A stretch of 18,740 bases of DNA from an uncultured Oscillospiraceae bacterium (GCA_900543215.1 UQQR01000030.1:1-18740), one strand, 5' to 3'; counted from the first letter of the stretch, positions 6,792 to 14,242 are shown. A program made the numbers and translations. The notes: generated by a model not told the origin, from the sequence alone.

Positions 6792-7634
6792 ATGTATATG
6801 CTGTCCGAAAAAAAGCTTTTAATGCTAAAGCCGGCTGAAATTCAGCTTTCGCCGAATCAGCCGCGTAAAAGCTTTGATGAATACGAGCTTAAGCTTCTTA
6901 CAGACAGTATTCGTTCAAACGGAATTATACAGCCACTTTCAGTCCGTAAAAACTCCGAGGGCGAATATGAGCTTATTGCAGGCGAAAGAAGACTTAAAGC
7001 CGCCGTTGCGGCAGGTCTCAGAAGAGTCCCGTGCATACTGCATAAAACGGACGACGAGACCTCGGCGCTTTATTCTCTTATTGAAAACCTGCAAAGAAGC
7101 AACCTCACGGTATTTGAGGAGTCCGAGGGCATACAGCGGCTTATAACGGAATACGGACTCTCGCAGTCGGAAGCCGCCGCAAGGCTCGGGATTGCCCAAT
7201 CTACCCTTTCTAATAAGCTTCGTTTACTGCGGCTTGATGATGACATAAAGCACCGCATTATTTCGGCACGGCTTACCGAAAGGCACGCAAGAGCGCTTTT
7301 AAGACTGCCCGAAGAAATGCGTGAGGAGGCACTTGACCGCATAATAGCCGAGGGTCTGACGCTGAACCAGACCGAAAGCTATATTGAGGAGCTTTTGACC
7401 CCACCCGAAGAGCCGAAACCCGACGAGCATTTTAAAATGCCGGTAAGAAAAGCGGCAATAGGAGATGTAAGACTTTTCTCAAACAGCCTTACAAAGCTTG
7501 TCTCAACACTCCGAAATGCCGGAATAGACGCCGACTCAAAAAAGCGTGAAAACGATAAATATATAGAGTTTAAGGTGCGGATAAGTAAAAACTGCGCCGA
7601 TACTTCACGCTGTACCCAGTTAAAAATCTGTTAG
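6792..7634 (+). CDS. noc: Nucleoid occlusion protein Noc (ParB-family CTPase)
   Basis: DNA-binding CTP-dependent clamp. In B. subtilis, Noc spreads from its chromosomal sites, attaches DNA to the membrane and blocks FtsZ assembly over the nucleoid. 280 residues. The ParB/Srx N domain (about 10-102) has PNQPRKSFD, the CTP-binding AGERRLKAA (63-71) and ENLQRSNL (98-105). The helix-turn-helix domain (about 115-200) has SQSEAAARLGIAQSTLSNKLRLL, then LTERHARALLRL and LNQTESYIEELL. The QST.SNKLRLL recognition helix and the HARAL/QTE block resemble Noc more than Spo0J/ParB, and no parA/soj gene is adjacent, which also favours Noc. The start at 6792 is set by AGGAGG (6780-6785) with a 6-base gap; a second ATG lies two codons on. 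Spo0J remains the alternative. Confidence 0.85.
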   Translation: MYMLSEKKLLMLKPAEIQLSPNQPRKSFDEYELKLLTDSIRSNGIIQPLSVRKNSEGEYELIAGERRLKAAVAAGLRRVPCILHKTDDETSALYSLIENLQRSNLTVFEESEGIQRLITEYGLSQSEAAARLGIAQSTLSNKLRLLRLDDDIKHRIISARLTERHARALLRLPEEMREEALDRIIAEGLTLNQTESYIEELLTPPEEPKPDEHFKMPVRKAAIGDVRLFSNSLTKLVSTLRNAGIDADSKKRENDKYIEFKVRISKNCADTSRCTQLKIC

Positions 7635-7710
7635 TTTAATTTTAAGCTGACGATTTTTATATACCGTGACGGCTCCCCTACGTCACAAATCCACCATATT
7701 CATCCCCATA

Positions 7711-7753
7711 CACAAACTGCCGAAGCGTTACGCTCCGGCAGTTTGTGCTTTTT
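7711..7753 (+). terminator. Terminator downstream of noc, at the alaT end
   Basis: CACAAACTGCCG (7711-7722) pairs perfectly with CGGCAGTTTGTG (7736-7747), with an inner AGCG-TTA-CGCT stem in the loop. CTTTTT follows on the plus strand. It lies 76 bases past the noc stop and directly against the stop of the convergent alaT. The minus strand lacks a T-tract. The intervening 7635-7710 holds only a small GTGACG/CGTCAC repeat (7666-7671, 7681-7686). Confidence 0.75.
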
Positions 7754-8921
7754 ACAGCTCTTTTAAAAATTCGCCTATCCTTGAAATTGCCTCTTTTATA
7801 TGCTCTACGGAATAGCAGTATGACGCTCTTATAAAGCCCTCGCCGCTGTCCCCGAATGCGGTTCCGGGTACTACCGCAACTTTTTTGCTGTAAAGCAGTC
7901 TTTCGCAAAATTCATCGCTTGAAAGCCCCGTGCTTTTTACGGACGGGAAGGTGTAAAACGCTCCCTTAGGTTCGCGGCAGGTAAGACCTATCTCATTAAA
8001 TCCCGCAACCATCATACGGCGGCGCATATCATACTCGTGTACCATTCTTTCAACCTCGCCGTCACAGTTTTTAAGCGCTTCTATCGCGGCATACTGCGAG
8101 GTAGTGGGCGCGCACATTATGGCAAACTGGTGTATTTTGGTTATCTGATCCATTATCTCCCGAGGGCCGCAGGCAAAGCCCAAACGCCAACCCGTCATTG
8201 AAAACGCCTTTGAAAAACCGTTTACGGTCACTGTTCTTTCCCACATACCGTCAATACTTGCAGGGGAAACATGCCTTTTTCCGCCGAATGTAAGCTCGGC
8301 ATAAATTTCATCCGAAAGCACCGCGACATTTGTGTTTTTAAGAACCCGGGCTAACTCCTCAAGGTCTTCCTTTTCCATTACAGCGCCTGTGGGATTGCAA
8401 GGGTACGGCAAGATAAGAAGCTTTGTACGGGGGCTTAGCGCTTTTTCAAGCTGTTCTCTTGTTACCTTAAAATCGTCTTCCGCCCTTGTTTCTATTATCA
8501 CCGGAACGCCGCCCGCAAGACGGGTTATAGGCTCATAGCACACATAGCTCGGTTGAGGGATTATAACCTCGTCCCCCGGAGAGACAAGCGCTCTTATGCA
8601 GGCATCTATCGCCTCACTGCCGCCCACCGTGATAAGTATTTCCTCATCCGGCTTGTAATCAAGCGAATATTTGCGCTTTACATAATCGGAAACCGCGCTT
8701 CTTAACTGCGCTATACCCCAGTTTGAGGTATACTTGGTTTTCCCCTTTTCAAGCGAATTGATACCGGCCTTTCTTATTTGCCACGGCGTTCTGAAATCCG
8801 GCTCGCCCACACCCAGAGAAATTACGCCGTCCATAGTTGCGGCAATATCGAAAAATTTCCGTATGCCCGACGGTTTTATTTCGGCAACAGTGGGGTTTAT
8901 TACCTTACTGTAATCCATCAT
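7752..8921 (-). CDS. alaT: PLP-dependent aminotransferase, class I/II, AlaT (YugH)-like
   Basis: Fold-type I transaminase, 389 residues, cytosolic. The PLP-binding lysine is K238 in NGFSKAFSMTGWRLGF. Other family sites are VGEPDF (38-43), VGGSEAID (99-106), PCNPTG (174-179), SDEIYAEL (203-210) and the C-terminal substrate-carboxylate arginine in GFIRASY. Homologues are often annotated loosely as aspartate or aromatic aminotransferases. I favour alanine-pyruvate-glutamate exchange because an Lrp/AsnC gene precedes it, as in the B. subtilis alaR-alaT (yugG-yugH) operon, and because the operon's T-box specifier reads GCU (Ala). The ATG overlaps the regulator's stop (ATGA), and a second in-frame ATG follows at once. 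Enzyme class is certain; substrate is inferred. Confidence 0.85.
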   Translation of the reverse strand: MMDYSKVINPTVAEIKPSGIRKFFDIAATMDGVISLGVGEPDFRTPWQIRKAGINSLEKGKTKYTSNWGIAQLRSAVSDYVKRKYSLDYKPDEEILITVGGSEAIDACIRALVSPGDEVIIPQPSYVCYEPITRLAGGVPVIIETRAEDDFKVTREQLEKALSPRTKLLILPYPCNPTGAVMEKEDLEELARVLKNTNVAVLSDEIYAELTFGGKRHVSPASIDGMWERTVTVNGFSKAFSMTGWRLGFACGPREIMDQITKIHQFAIMCAPTTSQYAAIEALKNCDGEVERMVHEYDMRRRMMVAGFNEIGLTCREPKGAFYTFPSVKSTGLSSDEFCERLLYSKKVAVVPGTAFGDSGEGFIRASYCYSVEHIKEAISRIGEFLKEL

Positions 8922-9400
8922 ATGAAAAGCTGCCCCCTGTCGTCCTTTTCGTCGCCGGCAAGCACAACATCCATTTCCTTATATCTTCTCATAACAAAGT
9001 GAGTTGTGGTTTGAGTAACGGAATCTATTGTGGCAAGCTCTCTTGCGACAAAGCGCGCCACATCCTGAAGTGTTTTACCCTTTACCACCACATTAAGGTC
9101 ATAGGAACCCGACATAAGGTAAACAGACTCAACCTCTTCGTATTTCGCTATGCTTTCGGCAACCTCCTCAAAGCCCAATTCCGCCTTCGGAACAACATTC
9201 AGCTCTATAATAGCGGAAACACAGGAATCCTCGAACATCTGCCAGTCCACAATAGCCTTATAGCCCTTTATAAATCCGTCCTTTTCAAGCTGAGCTATTT
9301 CTTTTGCAACGGTATTCTCGTCGCTGCCTAACATAACCGCTATATCCTTTGCGGTGTATTTTGCGTTTCTCGCAAGTAATTTAAGTATTTCGTATTTCAT
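8918..9400 (-). CDS. alaR: Lrp/AsnC-family transcriptional regulator, AlaR-like
   Basis: Small amino-acid-responsive DNA-binding protein, 160 residues. The N-terminal winged helix (about 1-55) has YTAKDIAVMLGSDENTVAKEIAQLEKDGFIKGY. The C-terminal RAM/AsnC effector domain (about 62-140) has VESVYLMSGSYDLNVVVKG and TTTHFVMRRYK. I place the start at the ATG ending at 9400, because AGGAGG lies 7 bases before it. The frame is open upstream to 9580, but that extension is just the T-box RNA read as protein. It overlaps alaT by 4 bases. In B. subtilis AlaR controls alaR-alaT in response to alanine; the same job is inferred here, in addition to the T-box. Confidence 0.88.
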   Translation of the reverse strand: MKYEILKLLARNAKYTAKDIAVMLGSDENTVAKEIAQLEKDGFIKGYKAIVDWQMFEDSCVSAIIELNVVPKAELGFEEVAESIAKYEEVESVYLMSGSYDLNVVVKGKTLQDVARFVARELATIDSVTQTTTHFVMRRYKEMDVVLAGDEKDDRGQLFI

Positions 9401-9670
9401 ATTTTTTCCTCCTGAAAATAAAAATAACGCCCCGAATGTAATACATTCGGGACGAATAAAATCCGTGTTACCACCCTTATTCGGAGCTGTCCGCTCCGCA
9501 CTCAACGGTACGAAAATACCTTTGTCCTGTAACGGAGACCTCCGTCTTCCCTTTCGGGAGCCGCTTGGGGATAGCTTCACCGCAAGGCTTGCATAGGGCT
9601 TTCACCTGCCGCCCTCTCTCTTAACGCTTGTCTTGCCGTTACTTATTCCCGTCATTGCGTTTCACGCTAT
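9401..9670 (-). ncRNA. T-box riboswitch, probably tRNA-Ala specific
   Basis: Leader RNA that reads tRNA charging and controls termination before alaR-alaT. On the minus strand, Stem I opens with CGGGA near 9650, followed by the AGTA loop-E element. GCAAG pairs with CTTGC to form the stem above the specifier loop, and the AGAGAG kink-turn element lies near 9614-9621. The 3' side of the specifier loop reads GTGAA-GCT-A, placing the specifier GCU (Ala) at 9573-9575. The T-box sequence AAGGGTGGTAACACGG is at 9463-9478. Its TGGT pairs with a tRNA ending A-CCA, which suits an A73 discriminator such as tRNA-Ala. The alternative register AUC (Ile, two bases downstream) fits the GAA spacing less well. 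Confidence 0.9.
9411..9454 (-). terminator. T-box regulated terminator
   Basis: On the minus strand CGTCCCGAATGT (9443-9454) pairs with ACATTCGGGGCG (9428-9439) over 12 bp with one G-U pair and a 3-base loop. TTATTTTTATTTT follows. It lies between the T-box antiterminator sequence and the alaR ribosome binding site. The antiterminator would be formed by the T-box bases at 9463-9478 together with upstream sequence when uncharged tRNA binds. Confidence 0.88.
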
Positions 9671-9676
9671 GACCTA

Positions 9677-9705
9677 ATGATATACCATATACGCGGATTT
9701 GTCAA
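9677..9705 (-). promoter_or_regulatory. Sigma-A promoter of the T-box alaR-alaT operon
   Basis: Perfect -35 TTGACA (9700-9705), 17 bases, then TATCAT (9677-9682) on the minus strand. The start point should be near 9670, directly before Stem I of the T-box. Its -35 is 22 bases from the -35 of the divergent tepA promoter. Confidence 0.85.
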
Positions 9706-9727
9706 GCGCAAATCTTTTTGATACCAC

Positions 9728-9756
9728 TTGAAAGTTTGTCAAAAAAAATGTATAAT
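9728..9756 (+). promoter_or_regulatory. Sigma-A promoter of tepA-ftsK
   Basis: TTGAAA (9728-9733), 17 bases, then perfect TATAAT (9751-9756) on the plus strand. It gives a leader of about 50 bases to the tepA start. Confidence 0.85.
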
Positions 9757-9812
9757 ATGTATTGTTCGGCACTTTCCCCAAATAATAAGATTTAAAGGGA
9801 GAGTGAAAGCTG

Positions 9813-10493
9813 ATGAGCAGTGATAAAGAAAAAAACGGTTCCGAAAAAACAAAGCTTGATGAAATAAAGGAAATGGGCTCCGTTTCGGCGTTTGACGGCA
9901 GGCATAAAATTTTCTGCCTTACGGTAATAGGCGAAATTGAGGGGCATAATGTTCTTCCCGAGCAGAATAAGACCACAAAATACGAGCATGTCATACCTCA
10001 GCTTGTGGCTATTGAGGAAAGCCCCGATATAGAGGGTCTTTTAATAGTTCTGAATACGGTAGGCGGCGATGTGGAGGCAGGTCTTGCGATAGCCGAGCTG
10101 ATTTCAGGTATGAAAAAGCCAACCGTCTCGTTTGTACTGGGCGGCGGCCATTCAATAGGCGTGCCGCTTGCGGTTTCAGCGGACAGATCGTATATAGCGC
10201 CGTCCGCCACAATGACGGTGCATCCCGTAAGAACAAGCGGACTTGTAATAGGCGTACCGCAGACTATGAACCACTTTGCCCGTATGCAGGCGCGCATAAC
10301 CGATTTTGTTGTAAAAAATTCAAGGATAACCGCCGAGCGGTTTACCGAGCTTATGATGAACACCGGCGAAATGGTTACGGATGTAGGCTCAACCCTTACG
10401 GGCGACAGAGCGGTAAAGGAAGGACTTATTGACGAGGTGGGAACGCTCGGAACCGTTATAGACGGTCTTTACAGGCTTATAGAGCAAAAATAA
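9813..10493 (+). CDS. tepA: TepA-like Clp-family serine protease (YmfB)
   Basis: ClpP/crotonase-fold protein, 226 residues. B. subtilis TepA was described as helping protein secretion and degrading membrane or signal peptide material. Visible features are VLNTVGGDVEAGLAIAELI (79-97), FVLGGGHSIGVPLA with candidate nucleophile S114, and TMTVHPVR with candidate H137. There is no signal peptide; the first 25 residues are charged. The ATG at 9813 follows GGGAGAG (9797-9803). The position just before ftsK repeats the B. subtilis tepA-spoIIIE neighbourhood and supports this assignment over ordinary ClpP, whose catalytic motif (MGQAASMGA) is absent. Confidence 0.9.
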   Translation: MSSDKEKNGSEKTKLDEIKEMGSVSAFDGRHKIFCLTVIGEIEGHNVLPEQNKTTKYEHVIPQLVAIEESPDIEGLLIVLNTVGGDVEAGLAIAELISGMKKPTVSFVLGGGHSIGVPLAVSADRSYIAPSATMTVHPVRTSGLVIGVPQTMNHFARMQARITDFVVKNSRITAERFTELMMNTGEMVTDVGSTLTGDRAVKEGLIDEVGTLGTVIDGLYRLIEQK

Positions 10494-10509
10494 GGTCGGA
10501 GCTCCGACC
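10494..10509 (+). repeat. 16-base perfect palindrome between tepA and ftsK
   Basis: GGTCGGAGCTCCGACC starts directly after the tepA stop codon and can form a 6-bp GC-rich hairpin with an AGCT loop. No T-tract follows, so it is not a standard terminator. It lies 7 bases before the ftsK ribosome binding site (AAGGAGA, 10517-10523) and may protect or process the mRNA. Confidence 0.5.
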
Positions 10510-10529
10510 GTTACATAAGGAGAAATAAA

Positions 10530-12983
10530 ATGGCAGCGGCTAAAAAGAAAGGAAGCAAATCACGCAGCGCAACTGCAACCAAAATTCAAAACGAGGCTTC
10601 GAAAAGGGAAACTGCCGCCGGAAAAAGACAGCTTATGTCGGTAATCTGGTTTGCGGTGGCGGTATTTCTGCTTTGCGTTGTTTTTATAAAGGGTCAGAAC
10701 ATTTGGCTTGCAATGCACAACTTTATTTTCGGAGTATTCGGCGTGACGGCGTACTTCTATCCCTTTTTACTGGGTGTCGTCGCCGTGCTCTTTGCTATGG
10801 ATAAAATCGGCGGTTCAATAAATGCCAAAATTATAGAATCGGGCGTGCTCGTGGTGCTTGTGGGCGCGGCTGTTGATATTTTTATAAAGCACGACAAAAC
10901 GCTTACCTTCTGGCAGCACCTGACCTCCTCCTATACAAGCGGAACCGCACTTAAAAGCGGAGGATTTTTGGGTGCGCTTATAGGTCAGCCGCTTTACCTT
11001 GCTTTCGGCAAAACGGGCGCCGCAATCACCGTAATAATACTTATATGCGTATTTTTAATGATTATCACGGGAACAACGCTTATGTCGCTTTTCAAGACAA
11101 TGGCAAGACCCGTAAAGACCATATCCGAACAGGCGGAAAACGCTTATCAGAGCCGAATTGACCGTGAGCCTTCAGAGCATACCGAAAAGCCGCTTAAGGT
11201 ACTTAAGGGCTTCAGCGTTGATATTCCCGTTGACGATATACCCGAAAAACGCAATATCAAAAAGGAAACGCTTGACGAAAAGCAGCGCAAGGTAGTTGAT
11301 ACATATTACGGTGCCTCCCCTGCCGCCGAGGAGCCCGAGTCCGAAAAAGCCCCCGAAAAGGAGGAAACGCCCGAACGCCGCGATATAGACGGCGCGCTTA
11401 AGGCGGCAAGAGAGGAAGCCGAGGTTCAAAAGGAGCAAATTAAGGAAGAAACCGAGAAATTTACCGAGCATATAGAGGAAAATGAGGCTGATACAGAGGA
11501 AACCGATTCCTACAAATTTCCGCCGCTCTCTCTGCTTAAGGAAACTAAGAATACAAACGGCGCGGCGCTGTCTGCCGAGCTTGACGGAACCGCCGACAAG
11601 CTTGTTGAGACCCTTAAAAGCTTCGGCGTTGACACAAGGGTTGTGGATATAAGCCGGGGACCCACCGTAACACGGTACGAATTACAGCCCTCCGCCGGTG
11701 TAAAGATAAGTAAAATCACAAATCTTGCGGACGATATAGCCTTAAACCTTGCCACCGCAGGCGTAAGAATAGAAGCCCCGATACCGAATAAGGCGGCGGT
11801 AGGAATAGAGGTTCCGAACAAGGCAAGCGCCGTAGTGGGAGTACGGGGTATACTTGAATCCCCCGCGTTCTCATCCGCAAAAAGCAAGCTTACCGTAGCC
11901 CTGGGCAGAGACATAGGCGGCAACGCAATAGTTGCGGACATAGGTAAGATGCCGCACGGACTTATAGCAGGCGCCACGGGTTCGGGTAAATCAGTGTGCA
12001 TAAACTCAATTATAATAAGTCTTCTTTACAAGGCGTCTCCCGATGAAGTAAAGCTCCTTATGATAGACCCAAAGGTTGTTGAGCTCGGCATTTATAACGG
12101 TATTCCCCACCTTTTGGTGCCTGTTGTTACAGACCCGAGAAAGGCGGCAGGCGCACTCGGCTGGGCGGTAAGCGAAATGGAAAAGCGCTACAAAATGTTT
12201 GCCGACAGGGGCGTTCGTGATTTAGCGGGCTACAACCGCTTTGTCGAAAGCCTTAATGACCCCGAAGTAAAGCAAATGCCGCACATAGTAATTATTATAG
12301 ATGAGCTTGCGGACCTTATGATGACAGCCCCCAACGAGGTTGAGGACTCGATAAACCGTATTGCCGCAAAGGCAAGGGCGGCAGGTATGCACCTGATAAT
12401 CGCGACACAGCGCCCGTCTGTTGATGTTGTAACAGGCGTTATCAAGGCAAATATACCCACCCGTATCGCATTTGCGGTCTCCTCACACATAGACAGCCGC
12501 ACAATACTTGACACCGCAGGTGCGGAAAAGCTTTTGGGCAGGGGCGATATGCTCTTCAGTCCCGTAGGCTCGTCAAAGCCGAAGCGTATTCAGGGCTGTT
12601 TTGTAAGCGACGAAGAGGTTGAAGCGGTAGTTGAATATGTAAAGGGCGACCACACCGCTGACTATGACGATGATGTTATGGTTGAAATAGAACGGCAGGC
12701 GGCTGTTGACAAAAAGCAGAAAACAGGACTTCCCGAGGACGGACCGGGCGACGACCCGATGCTTAACGACGCCATAAGGGTAGTTGTCGAAAACGGTATG
12801 GCTTCTACCTCGCTTCTTCAAAGAAAACTGAAGCTCGGCTACGCAAGAGCCGCCAGAATAGTTGACGAAATGGAACAGCGAGGCGTTGTGGGACCGTACG
12901 AGGGCTCAAAGCCGAGAAAGGTGCTTATAACAAAGGACCAGCTTATGGAGCGTGAAGCCGCAGGCGCAGACGATGAAGCATAA
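10530..12983 (+). CDS. ftsK: DNA translocase FtsK/SpoIIIE
   Basis: Septum-anchored ATP-driven motor that clears DNA from the closing septum, and in sporulation pumps the chromosome into the forespore. 817 residues. About four transmembrane helices lie at 35-185. An acidic, charged linker follows at 195-335. The alpha/beta motor domain has Walker A GATGSGKS at 481-488, Walker B IIIDELADLM at 588-597, and ATQRPSVDVVTGVIKANIPTR (625-645). The gamma winged helix that reads the orienting sequences is at about 742-800 (LLQRKLKLGYARAARIVDEME). All parts are present and the length is normal. Start ATG at 10530. The 3' end overlaps the next gene. Motif content does not separate FtsK from SpoIIIE. Confidence 0.97.
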   Translation: MAAAKKKGSKSRSATATKIQNEASKRETAAGKRQLMSVIWFAVAVFLLCVVFIKGQNIWLAMHNFIFGVFGVTAYFYPFLLGVVAVLFAMDKIGGSINAKIIESGVLVVLVGAAVDIFIKHDKTLTFWQHLTSSYTSGTALKSGGFLGALIGQPLYLAFGKTGAAITVIILICVFLMIITGTTLMSLFKTMARPVKTISEQAENAYQSRIDREPSEHTEKPLKVLKGFSVDIPVDDIPEKRNIKKETLDEKQRKVVDTYYGASPAAEEPESEKAPEKEETPERRDIDGALKAAREEAEVQKEQIKEETEKFTEHIEENEADTEETDSYKFPPLSLLKETKNTNGAALSAELDGTADKLVETLKSFGVDTRVVDISRGPTVTRYELQPSAGVKISKITNLADDIALNLATAGVRIEAPIPNKAAVGIEVPNKASAVVGVRGILESPAFSSAKSKLTVALGRDIGGNAIVADIGKMPHGLIAGATGSGKSVCINSIIISLLYKASPDEVKLLMIDPKVVELGIYNGIPHLLVPVVTDPRKAAGALGWAVSEMEKRYKMFADRGVRDLAGYNRFVESLNDPEVKQMPHIVIIIDELADLMMTAPNEVEDSINRIAAKARAAGMHLIIATQRPSVDVVTGVIKANIPTRIAFAVSSHIDSRTILDTAGAEKLLGRGDMLFSPVGSSKPKRIQGCFVSDEEVEAVVEYVKGDHTADYDDDVMVEIERQAAVDKKQKTGLPEDGPGDDPMLNDAIRVVVENGMASTSLLQRKLKLGYARAARIVDEMEQRGVVGPYEGSKPRKVLITKDQLMEREAAGADDEA

Positions 12984-13881
12984 AATTACCAAACGCACTC
13001 TGGTTTTAACGGCGGAAGCGCTTATTGCGGCTTCGGTATTTGTTTTCTGTTTCGCAAAGCTTGTTTTCGGGACAGATCTGTTAGACGCATTAAGCCGTAA
13101 CGGACAAGGCTTTGATGAAAGTCAGGATTTCGTAAAGATTATGGATGTCGGTCAGGCGGACAGTATACTTATTTATTCAAACGGCTACTGCGCCGTTGTG
13201 GATACCGGTCTTGCTTCCTCTGCCGGCGCGATTTCCGAGGACTTAAGCTCGGCGCATATCAAGAATATCGACACGGTTGTTATTTCACATCTTCACGAAG
13301 ACCATGCGGGCGGTCTTGAAAAGATCTCACAACTTTACGGAATAAGCAACCTTATTGTCCCGAAATCGGATCCGACCGCCGACTCGGACGCTTCCGTCAG
13401 CCGTGTAAAAACACTTGTTGCAAATAAAAACGGAAAGGTTTATACTGCGGAACCCGGAATGAACTTTAAAATTGGCGAATTTGAAATTACTCTGATAGCT
13501 TATTACAGCGGACTTTCCGATATGAACGACCGCTCGGTTACGGTTATCGCGGAAATCGGCGGAGTTAAGTTTCTTCTGACGGGCGACGCAGGCGAGCCTG
13601 CCGAAAGCGCTATGATAAAAGACGGCATTAATCTTGACTGCGATGTTTTAAAGGTCGGACATCACGGCAGCAATACCTCAAATTCACTTGAATTCCTTAA
13701 AAAGGCAACACCAGAATATGCCGCGATCTCGGTTGGGAAGAACAATGTTTACTCTCATCCATCAGATAAGGTTGTGTCCTCACTCGGCAGGGTCGGCGCA
13801 AATGTATACCGAACCGACGAGGACGGTGATATAACCTTTTATGTTGAGGACGGAAAAATAAGAGCGGAAACCGAAAAATAA
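12973..13881 (+). CDS. Membrane-anchored metallo-beta-lactamase-fold hydrolase, ComEC C-domain-like
   Basis: 302 residues. One hydrophobic helix at about 10-32 is followed by an extracytoplasmic MBL domain. Motifs are MDVGQADSILI (57-67), the metal site HLHEDHAGG (H106, H108, D110, H111), TGDAG (D205) and KVGHHGSNTS (227-236), then SHPSDKVV. This is the pattern of the nuclease-like domain at the C-terminus of ComEC/Rec2, here free of the channel part. Substrate is unknown; a secreted nuclease or phosphodiesterase is possible. I prefer the ATG at 12973, which overlaps ftsK by 11 bases and implies translational coupling, to the GTG at 12952, which would overlap by 32. Neither has a strong ribosome binding site. 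Confidence 0.85.
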   Translation: MKHKITKRTLVLTAEALIAASVFVFCFAKLVFGTDLLDALSRNGQGFDESQDFVKIMDVGQADSILIYSNGYCAVVDTGLASSAGAISEDLSSAHIKNIDTVVISHLHEDHAGGLEKISQLYGISNLIVPKSDPTADSDASVSRVKTLVANKNGKVYTAEPGMNFKIGEFEITLIAYYSGLSDMNDRSVTVIAEIGGVKFLLTGDAGEPAESAMIKDGINLDCDVLKVGHHGSNTSNSLEFLKKATPEYAAISVGKNNVYSHPSDKVVSSLGRVGANVYRTDEDGDITFYVEDGKIRAETEK

Positions 13882-13882
13882 A

Positions 13883-13930
13883 AAGGGCGTACTGAGGCAA
13901 ACAAATGCCAAAGTACGCTCTTAATATTTT
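13883..13930. terminator. Bidirectional terminator shared by the MBL gene and the SOS small-protein gene
   Basis: AAGGGCGTACT (13883-13893) pairs with AGTACGCTCTT (13912-13922) with one G-U pair, plus an inner GGCA/TGCC stem. On the minus strand TTTTTATTTTT follows directly (strong). On the plus strand AATATTTT follows (weaker). It therefore ends both convergent transcripts. The 63 bases from there to the small gene hold no other feature beyond a TGCCGGCA palindrome. Confidence 0.8.
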
Positions 13931-13993
13931 ACACCGATTACAGTCAGTCGGAATTTTTCTTAATTTATTGCCGGCATTATTGAAATACAGGCG

Positions 13994-14179
13994 TCAGCGT
14001 GTATACTCCGCCTTAGTGCACGGAGCCGCTGTCCTTACAACACGGAGTCTTCTTCTTTTAACCGCGCAAATAACACGCCTTTCGAATGCGGCAAGCCTGT
14101 CCTCGTGGAAAAATCCCCACACAACCAAAACAAAGAGTAAAATCTCAAATACAGTTCTTAAAGCCATAGAAAATGTCAT
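13994..14179 (-). CDS. Small single-span membrane protein under LexA control
   Basis: Unrecognised 61-residue protein. One hydrophobic helix at about 7-24 (LRTVFEILLFVLVVWGFF) is followed by a charged, strongly basic tail, including KRRRLR at 41-46. By the positive-inside rule the tail is cytoplasmic and the N-terminus outside. The ATG ending at 14179 has GGGAGG (14188-14193) with an 8-base gap. An upstream in-frame ATG at 14242 is ruled out because it would lie in the -35 box. Coding is supported by its promoter, LexA box, ribosome binding site and shared terminator in the right order. Small membrane proteins under SOS control include division inhibitors (SidA, DidA, SosA, YneA) and toxins (TisB). 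It has no LysM domain, unlike YneA. Function is inferred only from context. Confidence 0.72.
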   Translation of the reverse strand: MTFSMALRTVFEILLFVLVVWGFFHEDRLAAFERRVICAVKRRRLRVVRTAAPCTKAEYTR

Positions 14180-14192
14180 ACTTAAAACCTCC

Positions 14193-14206
14193 CGAACAAA
14201 TGTTCG
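14193..14206. promoter_or_regulatory. LexA (SOS) box
   Basis: CGAACAAATGTTCG matches the Bacillota LexA/DinR box pattern CGAAC-N4-GTTCG with perfect 5-base arms. It covers the expected start point of the minus-strand promoter (-10 at 14214-14219) and touches the ribosome binding site. LexA bound there would block transcription until DNA damage triggers its cleavage. lexA itself is not in the window. Confidence 0.85.
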
Positions 14207-14213
14207 CAAACTT

Positions 14214-14242
14214 ATTATAGCAAAAAGGTCGAATTTTGTCAA
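14214..14242 (-). promoter_or_regulatory. Full-consensus sigma-A promoter of the small SOS gene
   Basis: TTGACA (14237-14242), 17 bases, then TATAAT (14214-14219) on the minus strand. Both hexamers are exact consensus, the strongest promoter in the window. Such a promoter fits a gene held off by a tight repressor. Confidence 0.92.

Noticed and set aside
9401..9580. N-terminal extension of the Lrp/AsnC gene
   Set aside because: The extra 60 codons are the T-box RNA, including its conserved T-box sequence and terminator stem, and AGGAGG marks the ATG at 9400.
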